64,000 nt of DNA from Affinundibacterium seohonense (GTDB taxonomy: Bacteria > Pseudomonadota > Gammaproteobacteria > Burkholderiales > Burkholderiaceae_D): assembly GCF_014284305.1 (NCBI RefSeq), contig NZ_JACOFW010000012.1, positions 1-64,000 of the forward strand. Direction: 5' to 3'. The notes beneath the pieces were generated by a model, which saw nothing but the letters and a program-made list of their open reading frames with translations, had not been told where the DNA came from and did not search any database. Position numbers and translations under genes: made by a program. Of the stretch, positions 53,139 to 61,757 are shown piece by piece; position 1 is the stretch's first letter, and each line of letters opens with the position of its first letter.

Positions 53139-53401
53139 CAAAGTGCACTTCCTTGATCTACGTGTTTCGATTGTAAATATTCATCAACCAAACCATTTTT
53201 TTCGATGGCATTTAGTACGGCAAGACAACCGTGGCAACACACAGGCTGCGATTGATGTTGAAACACTGTAGTCAACGCGCCTTCTTTACGCATACGTTCA
53301 CCACAATGAAAGCACAGACATTTCTCGCGATTAAAAAAACGCGAAATATGGTTGCCATAAAATTGGGAGAGCGCTAATTGCATAGAGTAATGAAAGTGCA
53401 A
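53138..53401 (-). CDS. Stand-alone metal-binding domain of a split CcoI
   Basis: The 87-aa protein carries Cys28, Cys30, Cys33 (CLCFHCGERM) and Cys55, Cys56, Cys59 (VCCHGCLAVLNA), the pattern of the domain that normally begins FixI/CcoI ATPases (ATPase-cat_bd type), followed by the helix IEKNGLVDEYLQ. Its TGA shares its final A with the ATG of the ATPase gene (TGATG), so translation is probably coupled. An ATG at 53383 is an alternative start. In other species both parts are one polypeptide; here they are in different frames. Confidence 0.85.
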   Translation of the reverse strand: MHFHYSMQLALSQFYGNHISRFFNREKCLCFHCGERMRKEGALTTVFQHQSQPVCCHGCLAVLNAIEKNGLVDEYLQSKHVDQGSAL

Positions 53402-53505
53402 ACGATTATTCTACGCATGATAACGGACAACAGACTTTTTTTATTGATTTGACGCAAGCAAATTCATTAAAACCAACAAATCATTTGTTCGCAAAGCACA
53501 AATGA

Positions 53506-53537
53506 AAAACGATGGCAATCAGCCATCGTTTTTATCG
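53506..53537 (-). terminator. Rho-independent terminator of the small minus-strand unit
   Basis: AAAACGATGGC (53506-53516) and GCCATCGTTTT (53522-53532) with a 5-base loop. On the minus strand the T-run follows the stem, matching a unit read from about 53740 leftward. Confidence 0.8.
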
Positions 53538-53559
53538 CATTGGGGCTTATTAGAAGCCT

Positions 53560-53706
53560 CTAAACCGAGGAAGATTCACTCGGTGATTTCTTCGCATTCA
53601 TGATAACTAACGTACAAAATCGACCTTCTACTTCGCACATAACCGGTAAAGAAACTACACCGGAGCTCAAATGCCATTCGTCTGAAATACAAAAATATTT
53701 ATGTAT
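53560..53706 (-). CDS. Candidate 48-codon micro-gene with ATA start
   Basis: On the minus strand GAGGAGGTCAAT is followed at ideal spacing by ATA CAT AAA TAT, opening a frame HKYFCISDEWHLSSGVVSLP, then VMCEVEGRFCTLVIMNAKKS and PSESSSV with stop TAG at 53560-53562. A terminator stands 23 bases further on. A strong Shine-Dalgarno sequence and terminator around an open frame suggest a real gene. ATA is a very rare start, so the gene may have lost its ATG, or the RNA may act itself. No family recognised. Confidence 0.4.
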   Translation of the reverse strand: MHKYFCISDEWHLSSGVVSLPVMCEVEGRFCTLVIMNAKKSPSESSSV

Positions 53707-53829
53707 ATTGACCTCCTCGTTTGAACCAGTTACAGCTTCAATATAGACGAGTCACAGCGCAATAGAAAGACAATTTTAACTATCTAAATGATTTGTAAGA
53801 TTAAAGAAATTAAAGCCTGCCTAATTGGA

Positions 53830-54195
53830 CTACGTTGGCTTTGCAGTTAAGTAATCATCCGGCTGCCAGCATATTTTTCCATCCACCTCGGTAACTTGTA
53901 TTTTGCGCAAACGTCCACCGCGACAAGGTCCTCCAGTGCAATGTCCGGTTTCTGGAACATAGATCGCACCATGGGTTGCGCACATAATATACAAGCCACT
54001 GCTTTCGAAAAATTCCCCAGGCGACCAATCCAATTCAACCGGCACGTGCGAGCATCGATTGAGATAGCCATGGGCGCCACCGTCGTAGCGCACGACAAAG
54101 CCAGTCGCTTCATCGCTACCAGCCAACAATGGAAAACGAATTCCTTTTCCACCTTCTGCTAATTCATCCGAATTACAAATAAATATCGCTGTCAT
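53830..54195 (-). CDS. Rieske [2Fe-2S] ferredoxin-like protein
   Basis: The 121-aa protein has the Rieske ligands Cys48-x-His50 (NRCSHVPVE) and Cys72-x2-His75 (MCATHGAIY), then CTGGPCRGGRLRKI. It is a soluble Rieske domain with no TM helix. It follows the HAD phosphatase gene by 26 bp on the same strand, an arrangement with rluC that I recall from other Burkholderiales. The electron-transfer partner is unknown. Confidence 0.92.
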   Translation of the reverse strand: MTAIFICNSDELAEGGKGIRFPLLAGSDEATGFVVRYDGGAHGYLNRCSHVPVELDWSPGEFFESSGLYIMCATHGAIYVPETGHCTGGPCRGGRLRKIQVTEVDGKICWQPDDYLTAKPT

Positions 54196-54221
54196 AAATC
54201 ACTCTCTTTTTCTCATTTGCA

Positions 54222-54881
54222 TCAGGCGTTTTCCGATAGCCACTGATGCAAATCCAAGACATTTTTTGCTGAATACAAAGTTGGAACACTCGCTAATAAA
54301 CCAATGTCGTGTGCACCATACTCGACCGCTACCGCACCTGCACCTGCATTGGCTGCCATTAACAAATCGTGCGTTGTATCGCCAATCATTAAGGTGCGCT
54401 GCATATCTTGCCCCAACTCGCGGGTCAACTCTTGCAACATGGCAGGATGTGGTTTTGAAAAAGTTTCATCAGCACAACGCGTAGCATCAAACATCGACAG
54501 CACATTAACACTGTTCATCGCCCGATTTAAGCCAACACGGCTCTTGCCAGTGGCGACCGCTAAAAAATATCCCTGCTGCGCCAAGTCACTCAACATTTCT
54601 TTCACACCAGGAAATAACGGCAGTTCATGATCACGCACCAAATAGTGATAACGATAACGCTCGACCATTTTTGGATAATACTTGGGGTCGACATCCGGCA
54701 AGACTGCTTGCATTGCATCGCCCAGCCCTAATCCAATTACGTGCGCTGCAGCGACGTCATCAGGTACAGGAAGATGCAAATCTCTAGCGGCCGCCTGTAT
54801 GCATTTGACGATCGTGGCTGTGCTGTCCATTAAGGTGCCATCCCAATCAAATACAATAAAATCAAATAATTTTTTTGCCAT
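54222..54881 (-). CDS. HAD-superfamily phosphatase (Gph-like)
   Basis: The 219-aa protein has the HAD motif I FDWDGTLMDST (nucleophile Asp12, Asp14), motif II in LAVATGKSRVGL and motif III/IV MIGDTTHDLLMAANAGA. It resembles phosphoglycolate phosphatases, but the substrate cannot be fixed. It lies downstream of rluC on the same strand, 59 bp away. Confidence 0.92.
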   Translation of the reverse strand: MAKKLFDFIVFDWDGTLMDSTATIVKCIQAAARDLHLPVPDDVAAAHVIGLGLGDAMQAVLPDVDPKYYPKMVERYRYHYLVRDHELPLFPGVKEMLSDLAQQGYFLAVATGKSRVGLNRAMNSVNVLSMFDATRCADETFSKPHPAMLQELTRELGQDMQRTLMIGDTTHDLLMAANAGAGAVAVEYGAHDIGLLASVPTLYSAKNVLDLHQWLSENA

Positions 54882-54940
54882 ATTTCCGTATTTTTCTAAA
54901 CTGCAAACTTAAAACCCTTAGTCAAAATTTTGATTCAACA

Positions 54941-55948
54941 TCAGCTCAAGCTTTGCAAAAATTTTTCACATTCTTTGGGCAAGGGTGCATTCAAAGTCAT
55001 TTGTTTACCGCTATCTGGATGGATAAACGTGATTTGATGCGCATGCAGAAACATACGCTTTAATGCGCCACGACTGTCAGTCGCCTTTAACAAGGCGCGA
55101 TTCAAAGCAAAATCGCCATATTTATCATCGCCTGCAATCGCAAAACCGCTGGAAGACAAATGCACGCGGATCTGATGGGTGCGACCGGTTTTTAGTTCCG
55201 CCTCTAACAGTGCGAAATCGGTATATTTTTTCTTCAAGGTAAATACGGTGTGCGATTCCATGCCATCGGCTTGCACGCGCACGCGGCGTTCACCGTCTGC
55301 CGTCGTATATTTATGTAAAGGTAATTTAATGTGCTGCCTTTGGTTTTTCCAATCGCCCGCCACCAAAGTGAGATAGCGCTTGTCCGTTTCACCATCGCGC
55401 ATTTGTTCATGCAGATTAACCAAAGCCGAACGTTTCTTTGCTAACAACAGTATTCCTGAGGTTTCTCTATCTAAACGATGTACCAATTCAAGGAACTTGG
55501 CATCAGGGCGTGAGGCACGAAGTTGCTCAATAACACCAAAACTGACGCCAGAACCACCATGCACCGCAACACCGGCTGGTTTATCAATAATTAACAAATG
55601 ACTATCTTCAAACACAATCGCAAATTCCGCTCCTGGAACATGCGTCGTCTCTTTTTCAGCAATTCGTGTCGGCGGAACGCGTACAACATCACCCTCTTTC
55701 AAGCGATACAACTGATCAATACGCCCTTTATTCACACGCACTTCACCAGACCGCAAAATCCGATAAACATGACTTTTTGGTACACCTTTGCAGATACGCA
55801 ACAAAAAGTTATCAATACGCTGACCAGCATCCTCTTCAGTGATTGTAATGAGTTGCACTTGTGCAAAAGTTTGCGAGGCGGTCTGCCCTTCAGCTATTTT
55901 GGATGGTTTTTGAGAGTTTCCACCCATATTTATCGCTAAGTCCTTCAT
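54941..55948 (-). CDS. rluC: 23S rRNA pseudouridine synthase RluC
   Basis: The 335-aa form starts MKDLAINMGGNSQ; an ATG 11 codons upstream is possible. An S4 RNA-binding domain (QRIDNFLLRICKGVPKSHVY) precedes the RluA-type catalytic domain with Asp in ELVHRLDRETSGILLLAKKR. It forms pseudouridines in domain V of 23S rRNA (positions 955, 2504, 2580 in E. coli). Divergent from rne, as in E. coli, where the two also share the region between them. Confidence 0.94.
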   Translation of the reverse strand: MKDLAINMGGNSQKPSKIAEGQTASQTFAQVQLITITEEDAGQRIDNFLLRICKGVPKSHVYRILRSGEVRVNKGRIDQLYRLKEGDVVRVPPTRIAEKETTHVPGAEFAIVFEDSHLLIIDKPAGVAVHGGSGVSFGVIEQLRASRPDAKFLELVHRLDRETSGILLLAKKRSALVNLHEQMRDGETDKRYLTLVAGDWKNQRQHIKLPLHKYTTADGERRVRVQADGMESHTVFTLKKKYTDFALLEAELKTGRTHQIRVHLSSSGFAIAGDDKYGDFALNRALLKATDSRGALKRMFLHAHQITFIHPDSGKQMTLNAPLPKECEKFLQSLS

Positions 55949-56636
55949 TTTGAATATATAATCCCTGAGGCTAGAGCTCACAAAGCTTCAGCATGTGTAA
56001 GAAAGACGACTATTCTACACAGGGGCGTGTCTATCGGCCTCGCCATTTTGCAAATTCGATAGAAAAGATGTGTATGCACATCGTTTTTTGCAGGTCAAGG
56101 TTGCAACCAATTGTGGCAATCGGACTCATGCAAAGCGATTTGGATCAGAAAGTTTGAAATATAAGGATAAGTCTGGCAAGAGATGCGAATTGACATAAAT
56201 TCGCTGGCTTGCCGGTTGATGGTTTTAACAGTACCGGTCGATTTAGTCGTACGCTTTGCCTGACATTGAACAGCAAGCGCTTTGACACTAATAAGTATTA
56301 GAAAGTTGCGCATCGCCTGAATGATTATTTGCTTGATGTAACTCTGTTTCGTATCCAAGGATGGCGAAATGCAAGCCAGAACATTCGGAGACATGTGCAC
56401 TCGCCCCAGGTAAAAAGCCATCCGCGCCAAGCGCACAAAAGAGTTAATGGATTTCCGTGAATGATTCCAGCTTTATGCTGATCGCTCTTAGGATTATTTT
56501 TTAAATTTCTTTGTGTCAGTGGCATTTCCCGCCCCCTCAAACTCTCCGCTCTCGCATACATCCAATGTAAGCACGTCACGATTGTTCAGCCTAGCTGGCA
56601 GTAGTGAAATATGGCTTAGATGCCATGGAGAAAAAT
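55949..56636. other. Long intergenic region between rluC and rne (rne leader)
   Basis: No gene is convincing. Minus-strand frames at 56095-56436 and 56325-56579 have no ribosome binding site and no known motif. In E. coli the rne leader mediates autoregulation; a comparable role here is a possibility only. Confidence 0.4.
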
Positions 56637-59600
56637 ATGAAACGTATGCTGTTTAATGCTACGCAGCAAGAAGAGTTGCGCGTAGCAATCGTCAATGGGC
56701 AAAAACTGATTGACATCGATATCGAAACTACTGGACGCGAACTCCGTAAATCGAATATCTACAAAGGTGTTATTACACGCATCGAACCTTCCTTAGAAGC
56801 CTGTTTCGTCAATTATGGCGAAGAACGTCACGGCTTTTTACCTTTCAAAGAAGTTGCTCGCAGTTACTTCAAAGAAGGTATCGACGTCCGCAATTCATCG
56901 ATTAAAGATGCCTTGCGCGAAGGCCAAGAAATCATCGTTCAAGTAGAAAAAGAAGAACGCGGCAATAAAGGCGCGGCTTTGACTTCCTTTATTTCTTTGG
57001 CTGGTCGTTATTTGGTCTTGATGCCAAACAACCCGCGTGGTGGTGGTGTTTCCCGCCGCGTTGAGGGCGAAGATCGTCAAGAATTACGCGAAACCATGGA
57101 CAAGTTGGACTTACCACAAGGCATGTCCGTTATTGCTCGTACCGCTGGTATTGGCCGCAATGTCGATGAATTGCAGTGGGATCTCAACTACCTGATGCAA
57201 CTGTGGCGCGCGATTGATGGCGCTGGCAAATCTGCACAAGGCGCTTTCCTGATTTATCAAGAATCCTCTTTGGTGATCCGTGCGATCCGCGATTATTTCC
57301 AACCGGATATCGGCGAAATCCTGATTGACACCGACGACATCTACGAACAAGCACAGCAGTTTATGAGCCACGTGATGCCCGACATGGTGCACCGTGTAAA
57401 GCGCTACAGCGACGACGTGCCATTGTTTTCACGCTTCCAAATTGAGCATCAGATTGAAACAGCGTACTCACGCACTGTGCCTTTGCCATCTGGCGGCGCG
57501 ATCGTAATTGACCATACAGAAGCGTTAGTTTCAGTGGACGTCAACTCCGCCCGTGCAACACGTGGTGGCGACATCGAAACAACGGCATTCAACACCAATT
57601 GTGAAGCGGCTGAAGAAGTTGCGCGTCAATTACGTTTGCGTGACTTGGGTGGTTTGATCGTGATCGATTTTATCGACATGGAAAACGCCAAGAATCAACG
57701 CGAAGTGGAAACTCGTTTGAAAGATGCTCTGCGCTATGACCGCGCTCGCGTTCAAATGGGTAAGATTTCCCGTTTCGGCTTAATGGAATTATCCCGTCAA
57801 CGCCTGCGCCCTTCTCTTTCAGAAGGTAGCCATGTCACTTGCCCTCGTTGTAACGGCACTGGCCATATCCGTGATACCGAATCTTCCGCATTGCAAGTCT
57901 TGCGTATTATCCAAGAAGAAGCGATGAAGGAAAACTCGGCAGCGATCCACGTCCAAGTTCCAGTCGATGTCGCAGCCTTCTTATTGAATGAGAAGCGTGG
58001 CGAAATCCTGAAAATTGAAAACCGTCATCGTGTGACTGCAATCTTGATTCCAAATAAACACTTGGAAACGCCACATTACAAACTCGATCGTTTGAAACAT
58101 GACGATCCACGCTTGGAAGAAGCGCACGTCAGCTATGCAATGGCAGAACAAGCAGATACGGACATTGGTTACAGCAAACGTCAGAAAGATGATGTCAAAC
58201 CACGTCAAGAAGCTGTGGTAAAGAGCATCACACCAGAAACTGCACCGATCGTTGAGCGTAAGCCTGCACCTGTTGCCGTGGAAGTCAAAGAATCAAATGG
58301 TGGTGGTTTATTTGCTGGCATTGCGAAATTTTTCAGTTCTCTCTTCGGTAGTACAGAGCAGAAAACACCAGTACCAGAAGAAAAACCAAAACACGGTCGC
58401 GACCGAAATGATCGCAATCGACAACGCAATCGTGGGCAGAATGGTCGCAATGGCCGCAATGCGCGTACCGGCGCCGAAGAAGATCGTCCTGCAAGTACTA
58501 GTCCAAACGCGAATGGCAATACCAATCGCGCTGCAGAGAAAGACGTAACGAAGCCGGCTGCCGAGACACAAGCACAAACACGTCAAGGCAAACCAGCTCG
58601 TCCACCACGTGAAGAAAAAGAAGGCCAAGAAGGTCGTCGTGATCGTCAACAACGCCAACGCGATGCTAAGAAGGAATCCGGCAATTCAGAGAGCAAAACT
58701 GAAGAATTGACCAACCCAGCAGCCGTTAGCATTGTCACGGCACCCGCACTTAATAAGCCAAAAAATCAGGAAGTTCGTGAACCTCGCGAAAACCTTGTGG
58801 TAGCGCAAGAGCAAGATGGCACTGAGCAACAAGCTGAGGAGGGCCGTCGTCGCCGTCGTGGCGGTCGCAACCGTAATCGTCGCGATCGTAACGGTGCAGA
58901 CAATTCTGAGTTGACAAGCAATCTGAATGAAACAAGTGCGGAACAAAAGCATGACGATCCTCCGGCATTCATACCCGTTGCAGATTTAATGATTAACGCA
59001 CCTATTACTGTTGACACGCCGGCGACTACTGAAAACGCTGCTCAAGCAAATATCGCAAGCGTTGAAATAGCAGCGGAACAACCAGTACAAACTAGCCTCG
59101 ATCTTGCTCCTGCAATCACAAAAGAGTTAGTAATTGAACCGGTCAATACTGTCATTACAACTCAAGCTGATACAGCAGCACCTGCAAACGTAGATGCAGC
59201 AATCCAGCCTGAATTGGCAATTGCTTCGATCGCTGAGCATGTAATTGCGCCGACAACCGCTGTTGTTGAGCCTGTTGCTGTTGAGCCTGTTGCTGTTGAG
59301 CCTGTTGCCGTGGAGTCTACTGCTGACGTCAGTCCTAACTCAGAGGATACAACGCCAGTTGTTGAGGTAAAAACAATTACTGAAGTTTCTCAACCACAGG
59401 TCGATGTGACACCAACGACCACGACAGTGGCGCTCAATGAAACACTGCCAATGTTCGCTGAGACAACTACTTCAGAAGCCCCGACACAATCAGCTGCACA
59501 AGAAGCTACAACGGTACCAGCCGTTGATTTAGGCTCCGTCTTAGCACAGGCTGGCTTAGTATTAGCTGCAACTGACCCAGTCAAATTGAAAGCTGCGCAA

Positions 59601-59705
59601 GAGGCATCTAATCAAGTGCTTGTTGCGCCTCGCCTCGGACGTGAACGCAAACCTGTAGCTGCCGTCGCTGATGAGCCTTTAGTTTTTGTAGAAACAAAAA
59701 AATAG
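56637..59705 (+). CDS. rne: Ribonuclease E
   Basis: The 1022-aa protein starts MKRMLFNATQQEELRVAIVN with GGAG just upstream; a longer frame from 56604 is less likely. The S1 domain (about 35-115), the 5'-sensor/RNase H-like region, DNase I-like catalytic Asp residues in IVIDFIDMENAKNQREVE, and the Zn-link Cys402/Cys405 (CPRCNGTGH) fit RNase E. The C-terminal half is a degradosome scaffold: Arg/Asn-rich basic blocks (RNDRNRQRNRGQNGRNGRN, RRRRGGRNRNRRDRNG), then an acidic, Ala/Val/Thr-rich tail with a VEPVA repeat. It initiates mRNA decay and rRNA/tRNA processing. Confidence 0.95.
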   Translation: MKRMLFNATQQEELRVAIVNGQKLIDIDIETTGRELRKSNIYKGVITRIEPSLEACFVNYGEERHGFLPFKEVARSYFKEGIDVRNSSIKDALREGQEIIVQVEKEERGNKGAALTSFISLAGRYLVLMPNNPRGGGVSRRVEGEDRQELRETMDKLDLPQGMSVIARTAGIGRNVDELQWDLNYLMQLWRAIDGAGKSAQGAFLIYQESSLVIRAIRDYFQPDIGEILIDTDDIYEQAQQFMSHVMPDMVHRVKRYSDDVPLFSRFQIEHQIETAYSRTVPLPSGGAIVIDHTEALVSVDVNSARATRGGDIETTAFNTNCEAAEEVARQLRLRDLGGLIVIDFIDMENAKNQREVETRLKDALRYDRARVQMGKISRFGLMELSRQRLRPSLSEGSHVTCPRCNGTGHIRDTESSALQVLRIIQEEAMKENSAAIHVQVPVDVAAFLLNEKRGEILKIENRHRVTAILIPNKHLETPHYKLDRLKHDDPRLEEAHVSYAMAEQADTDIGYSKRQKDDVKPRQEAVVKSITPETAPIVERKPAPVAVEVKESNGGGLFAGIAKFFSSLFGSTEQKTPVPEEKPKHGRDRNDRNRQRNRGQNGRNGRNARTGAEEDRPASTSPNANGNTNRAAEKDVTKPAAETQAQTRQGKPARPPREEKEGQEGRRDRQQRQRDAKKESGNSESKTEELTNPAAVSIVTAPALNKPKNQEVREPRENLVVAQEQDGTEQQAEEGRRRRRGGRNRNRRDRNGADNSELTSNLNETSAEQKHDDPPAFIPVADLMINAPITVDTPATTENAAQANIASVEIAAEQPVQTSLDLAPAITKELVIEPVNTVITTQADTAAPANVDAAIQPELAIASIAEHVIAPTTAVVEPVAVEPVAVEPVAVESTADVSPNSEDTTPVVEVKTITEVSQPQVDVTPTTTTVALNETLPMFAETTTSEAPTQSAAQEATTVPAVDLGSVLAQAGLVLAATDPVKLKAAQEASNQVLVAPRLGRERKPVAAVADEPLVFVETKK
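59264..59308 (+). repeat. 15-bp tandem repeat coding VEPVA in the RNase E tail
   Basis: GTTGAGCCTGTTGCT occurs three times in tandem (last copy with changes), coding VEPVAVEPVAVEPVA. It lies in the disordered C-terminal tail. Confidence 0.85.
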
Positions 59706-59725
59706 TCGACATCCGCTATTAAATA

Positions 59726-59760
59726 CAGCCCAGTCACTTTAAGTGCTGGGCTGTTTTTTT
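59726..59760 (+). terminator. Rho-independent terminator of rne
   Basis: CAGCCCAG and CTGGGCTG with an inner CACTTTAAGTG form a strong stem, followed by T7. Confidence 0.92.
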
Positions 59761-59844
59761 ATCAATCAAATCTATTCAATCGACAACAAAAAATAGGCAC
59801 TCGTGATATTGTGCTTAACATTGTCTTGCCGCCTTTTTTGACCC

Positions 59845-60993
59845 ATGTCTACTAAATTCATTCCAATAACAATGCTTCCTACGGTCGGTAATCCAATGGA
59901 TTTATCTTGGAATAATTTATCGTCACCAATTCCAATTGGAAAGCTCGAAGACCGCTTACATCGGCCGTTACAAGACTTGAGAATTTCAGTAACCGATCGC
60001 TGTAATTTTCGCTGCACATATTGCATGCCGAAAGAAGTGTTCAACAAAGATTATGTCTATTTACCCCAAAGTGATTTGCTCAGCTTTGAAGAGATCACGA
60101 GGCTAGCAGAGATTTTTGTCGCTCATGGCGTGACAAAAATTCGCTTAACTGGCGGCGAACCATTGCTAAGAAAAAATTTAGAAGAGCTAATACGCATGCT
60201 CAGTGCACTACGCACAATCGATCATCAAAAAATTGACCTTACCTTGACAACGAATGCTGCCCTATTAAAGCAAAAAGCACAGAGTTTAAAAGAAGCAGGA
60301 CTAAATCGATTGACCGTCTCACTTGATGCACTCGATGACGACATTTTTAGACAAATGAATGACGTCGACTTCCCAGTGACGCAAGTGCTTGAAGGAATAC
60401 AGGCGGCCGAGTCTGCTGGATTTAAGCAAATTAAAATCAATATGGTTGTTAAAAAAAATGTCAACGCTAACCAAGTCGTTGGGATGGCGCGATATTTCAA
60501 AAACACACCGCATATTTTACGTTTCATTGAATACATGGATGTTGGTTCATCGAATGCCTGGTGTCTCGATGAAGTCATGTCCTCGGCGCAGATTATCGAC
60601 ACGTTGGCACAAGCCGGTATGCCCTTGACCCGACTCCAGCCAAACAACAAAAGTGAGACCGCTGCACGCTACCAACATCTCGATGGGCAAGGAGAACTTG
60701 GTTTCATCTCTAGCGTTAGCCAAGCTTTTTGTCGTGATTGCAGTCGCGCACGACTCTCTACGCAGGGCATGTTATACACCTGCTTGTTTGCCAGCCAAGG
60801 TTACGACTTACGTCAATATTTGCGAAACCCTGTGCCAGATCAAGTATTGACGCACAGCGATACGACGATTTCCAACTTAATCGCAGCTATCTGGCAAAAT
60901 CGTGGTGACCGCTATTCTGAATTACGTCGCATCGCGAGCGATGGATCAAGCACAAAATCACAAAAAATCGAGATGTCTTATATCGGCGGGTGA
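59845..60993 (+). CDS. moaA: GTP 3',8-cyclase MoaA
   Basis: The 382-aa radical-SAM enzyme has the N-terminal cluster CNFRCTYC and the C-terminal cluster around [20 protein letters not shown], and ends with the GG tail (SYIGG) needed for the reaction. It converts GTP in the first step of molybdenum cofactor synthesis. The 30-residue N-terminal extension ([20 protein letters not shown]) before the typical core is slightly long. It heads a moaA-mobA-moeA set. Confidence 0.95.
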   Translation: MSTKFIPITMLPTVGNPMDLSWNNLSSPIPIGKLEDRLHRPLQDLRISVTDRCNFRCTYCMPKEVFNKDYVYLPQSDLLSFEEITRLAEIFVAHGVTKIRLTGGEPLLRKNLEELIRMLSALRTIDHQKIDLTLTTNAALLKQKAQSLKEAGLNRLTVSLDALDDDIFRQMNDVDFPVTQVLEGIQAAESAGFKQIKINMVVKKNVNANQVVGMARYFKNTPHILRFIEYMDVGSSNAWCLDEVMSSAQIIDTLAQAGMPLTRLQPNNKSETAARYQHLDGQGELGFISSVSQAFCRDCSRARLSTQGMLYTCLFASQGYDLRQYLRNPVPDQVLTHSDTTISNLIAAIWQNRGDRYSELRRIASDGSSTKSQKIEMSYIGG

Positions 60994-61054
60994 AGAATTT
61001 TGTTATTCAAAAAATTTACCTAGCGAACTCAACTCATTTATAAAAACGATCAAG

Positions 61055-61708
61055 ATGATTCCCATTAAACAAATTACTGGCTTGATATTGGCAGGTGGTC
61101 GCGGTATGCGTATGGGGCAAGTCAATAAAGGTCTGCAAGCATTCAAGAACGAAGCCATGGTTGCACATGTGGTGCGCAGGCTAAGTCCGCAAGTTACTCA
61201 GCTTATGATCAACGTCAATCAAGATACAGATCAATATGCACAATTTTCCGACTACTTAGTCGGTGACCTCATTCCCGACTACGCAGGTCCGCTCGCTGGC
61301 ATCCATGCGGGCTTATCGCTTTGCACCACCGATTTTTTAGTGACGGCACCGTGCGACTCCCCTTTTTTACCACTTAATCTGGTCGAAAAACTTGCTGAAG
61401 CTTTGACGCAGGAGCAAGCTCAAATTGCCGTCGTCATAACCGCCGAAGCAGAAACAGTTTCACAGGAACTGGGCACGCGATGGCAACAGCAGCCTGTTTT
61501 TTGTCTGCTCAGAACTGACTTAAAATCCAATTTGGAAACGTTTCTCAACAATGGCGGCCGCAAAGTCAGTGATTGGTATCAAGATTTAAAGATCGTCGAA
61601 GTCGCATTTGACCATAGCGCTGATTTTCGCAATATCAATACAAGAGAAGAACTCATGCAATTCGCGACTGATGCCGACACACACACCACAAAAGCCGCAT
61701 CGAATTGA
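61055..61708 (+). CDS. mobA: Molybdenum cofactor guanylyltransferase MobA
   Basis: The 217-aa protein starts MIPIKQITGLILAGGRGMRM with the GTP-binding LILAGGRGMRMG signature and PCDSPFLP. It attaches GMP to molybdopterin to make the bis-MGD cofactor. A frame extension upstream to 60902 overlaps moaA and is rejected. It starts 61 bp after moaA. Confidence 0.94.
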   Translation: MIPIKQITGLILAGGRGMRMGQVNKGLQAFKNEAMVAHVVRRLSPQVTQLMINVNQDTDQYAQFSDYLVGDLIPDYAGPLAGIHAGLSLCTTDFLVTAPCDSPFLPLNLVEKLAEALTQEQAQIAVVITAEAETVSQELGTRWQQQPVFCLLRTDLKSNLETFLNNGGRKVSDWYQDLKIVEVAFDHSADFRNINTREELMQFATDADTHTTKAASN

Positions 61709-61757
61709 TAGCAATCCAAGTTAACATTATCTTTAATTCATTAAAGAATCTGTATTT

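Noticed and set aside
56095-56579. Minus-strand frames in the rne-rluC gap
   Set aside because: No ribosome binding site and no recognised domain; one contains a hydrophobic stretch that could imitate a signal peptide, but support is insufficient.
58205-58968. Minus-strand frames opposite the rne tail
   Set aside because: Antisense reading of Arg-rich repeats; no ribosome binding site, and the plus-strand gene is clear.
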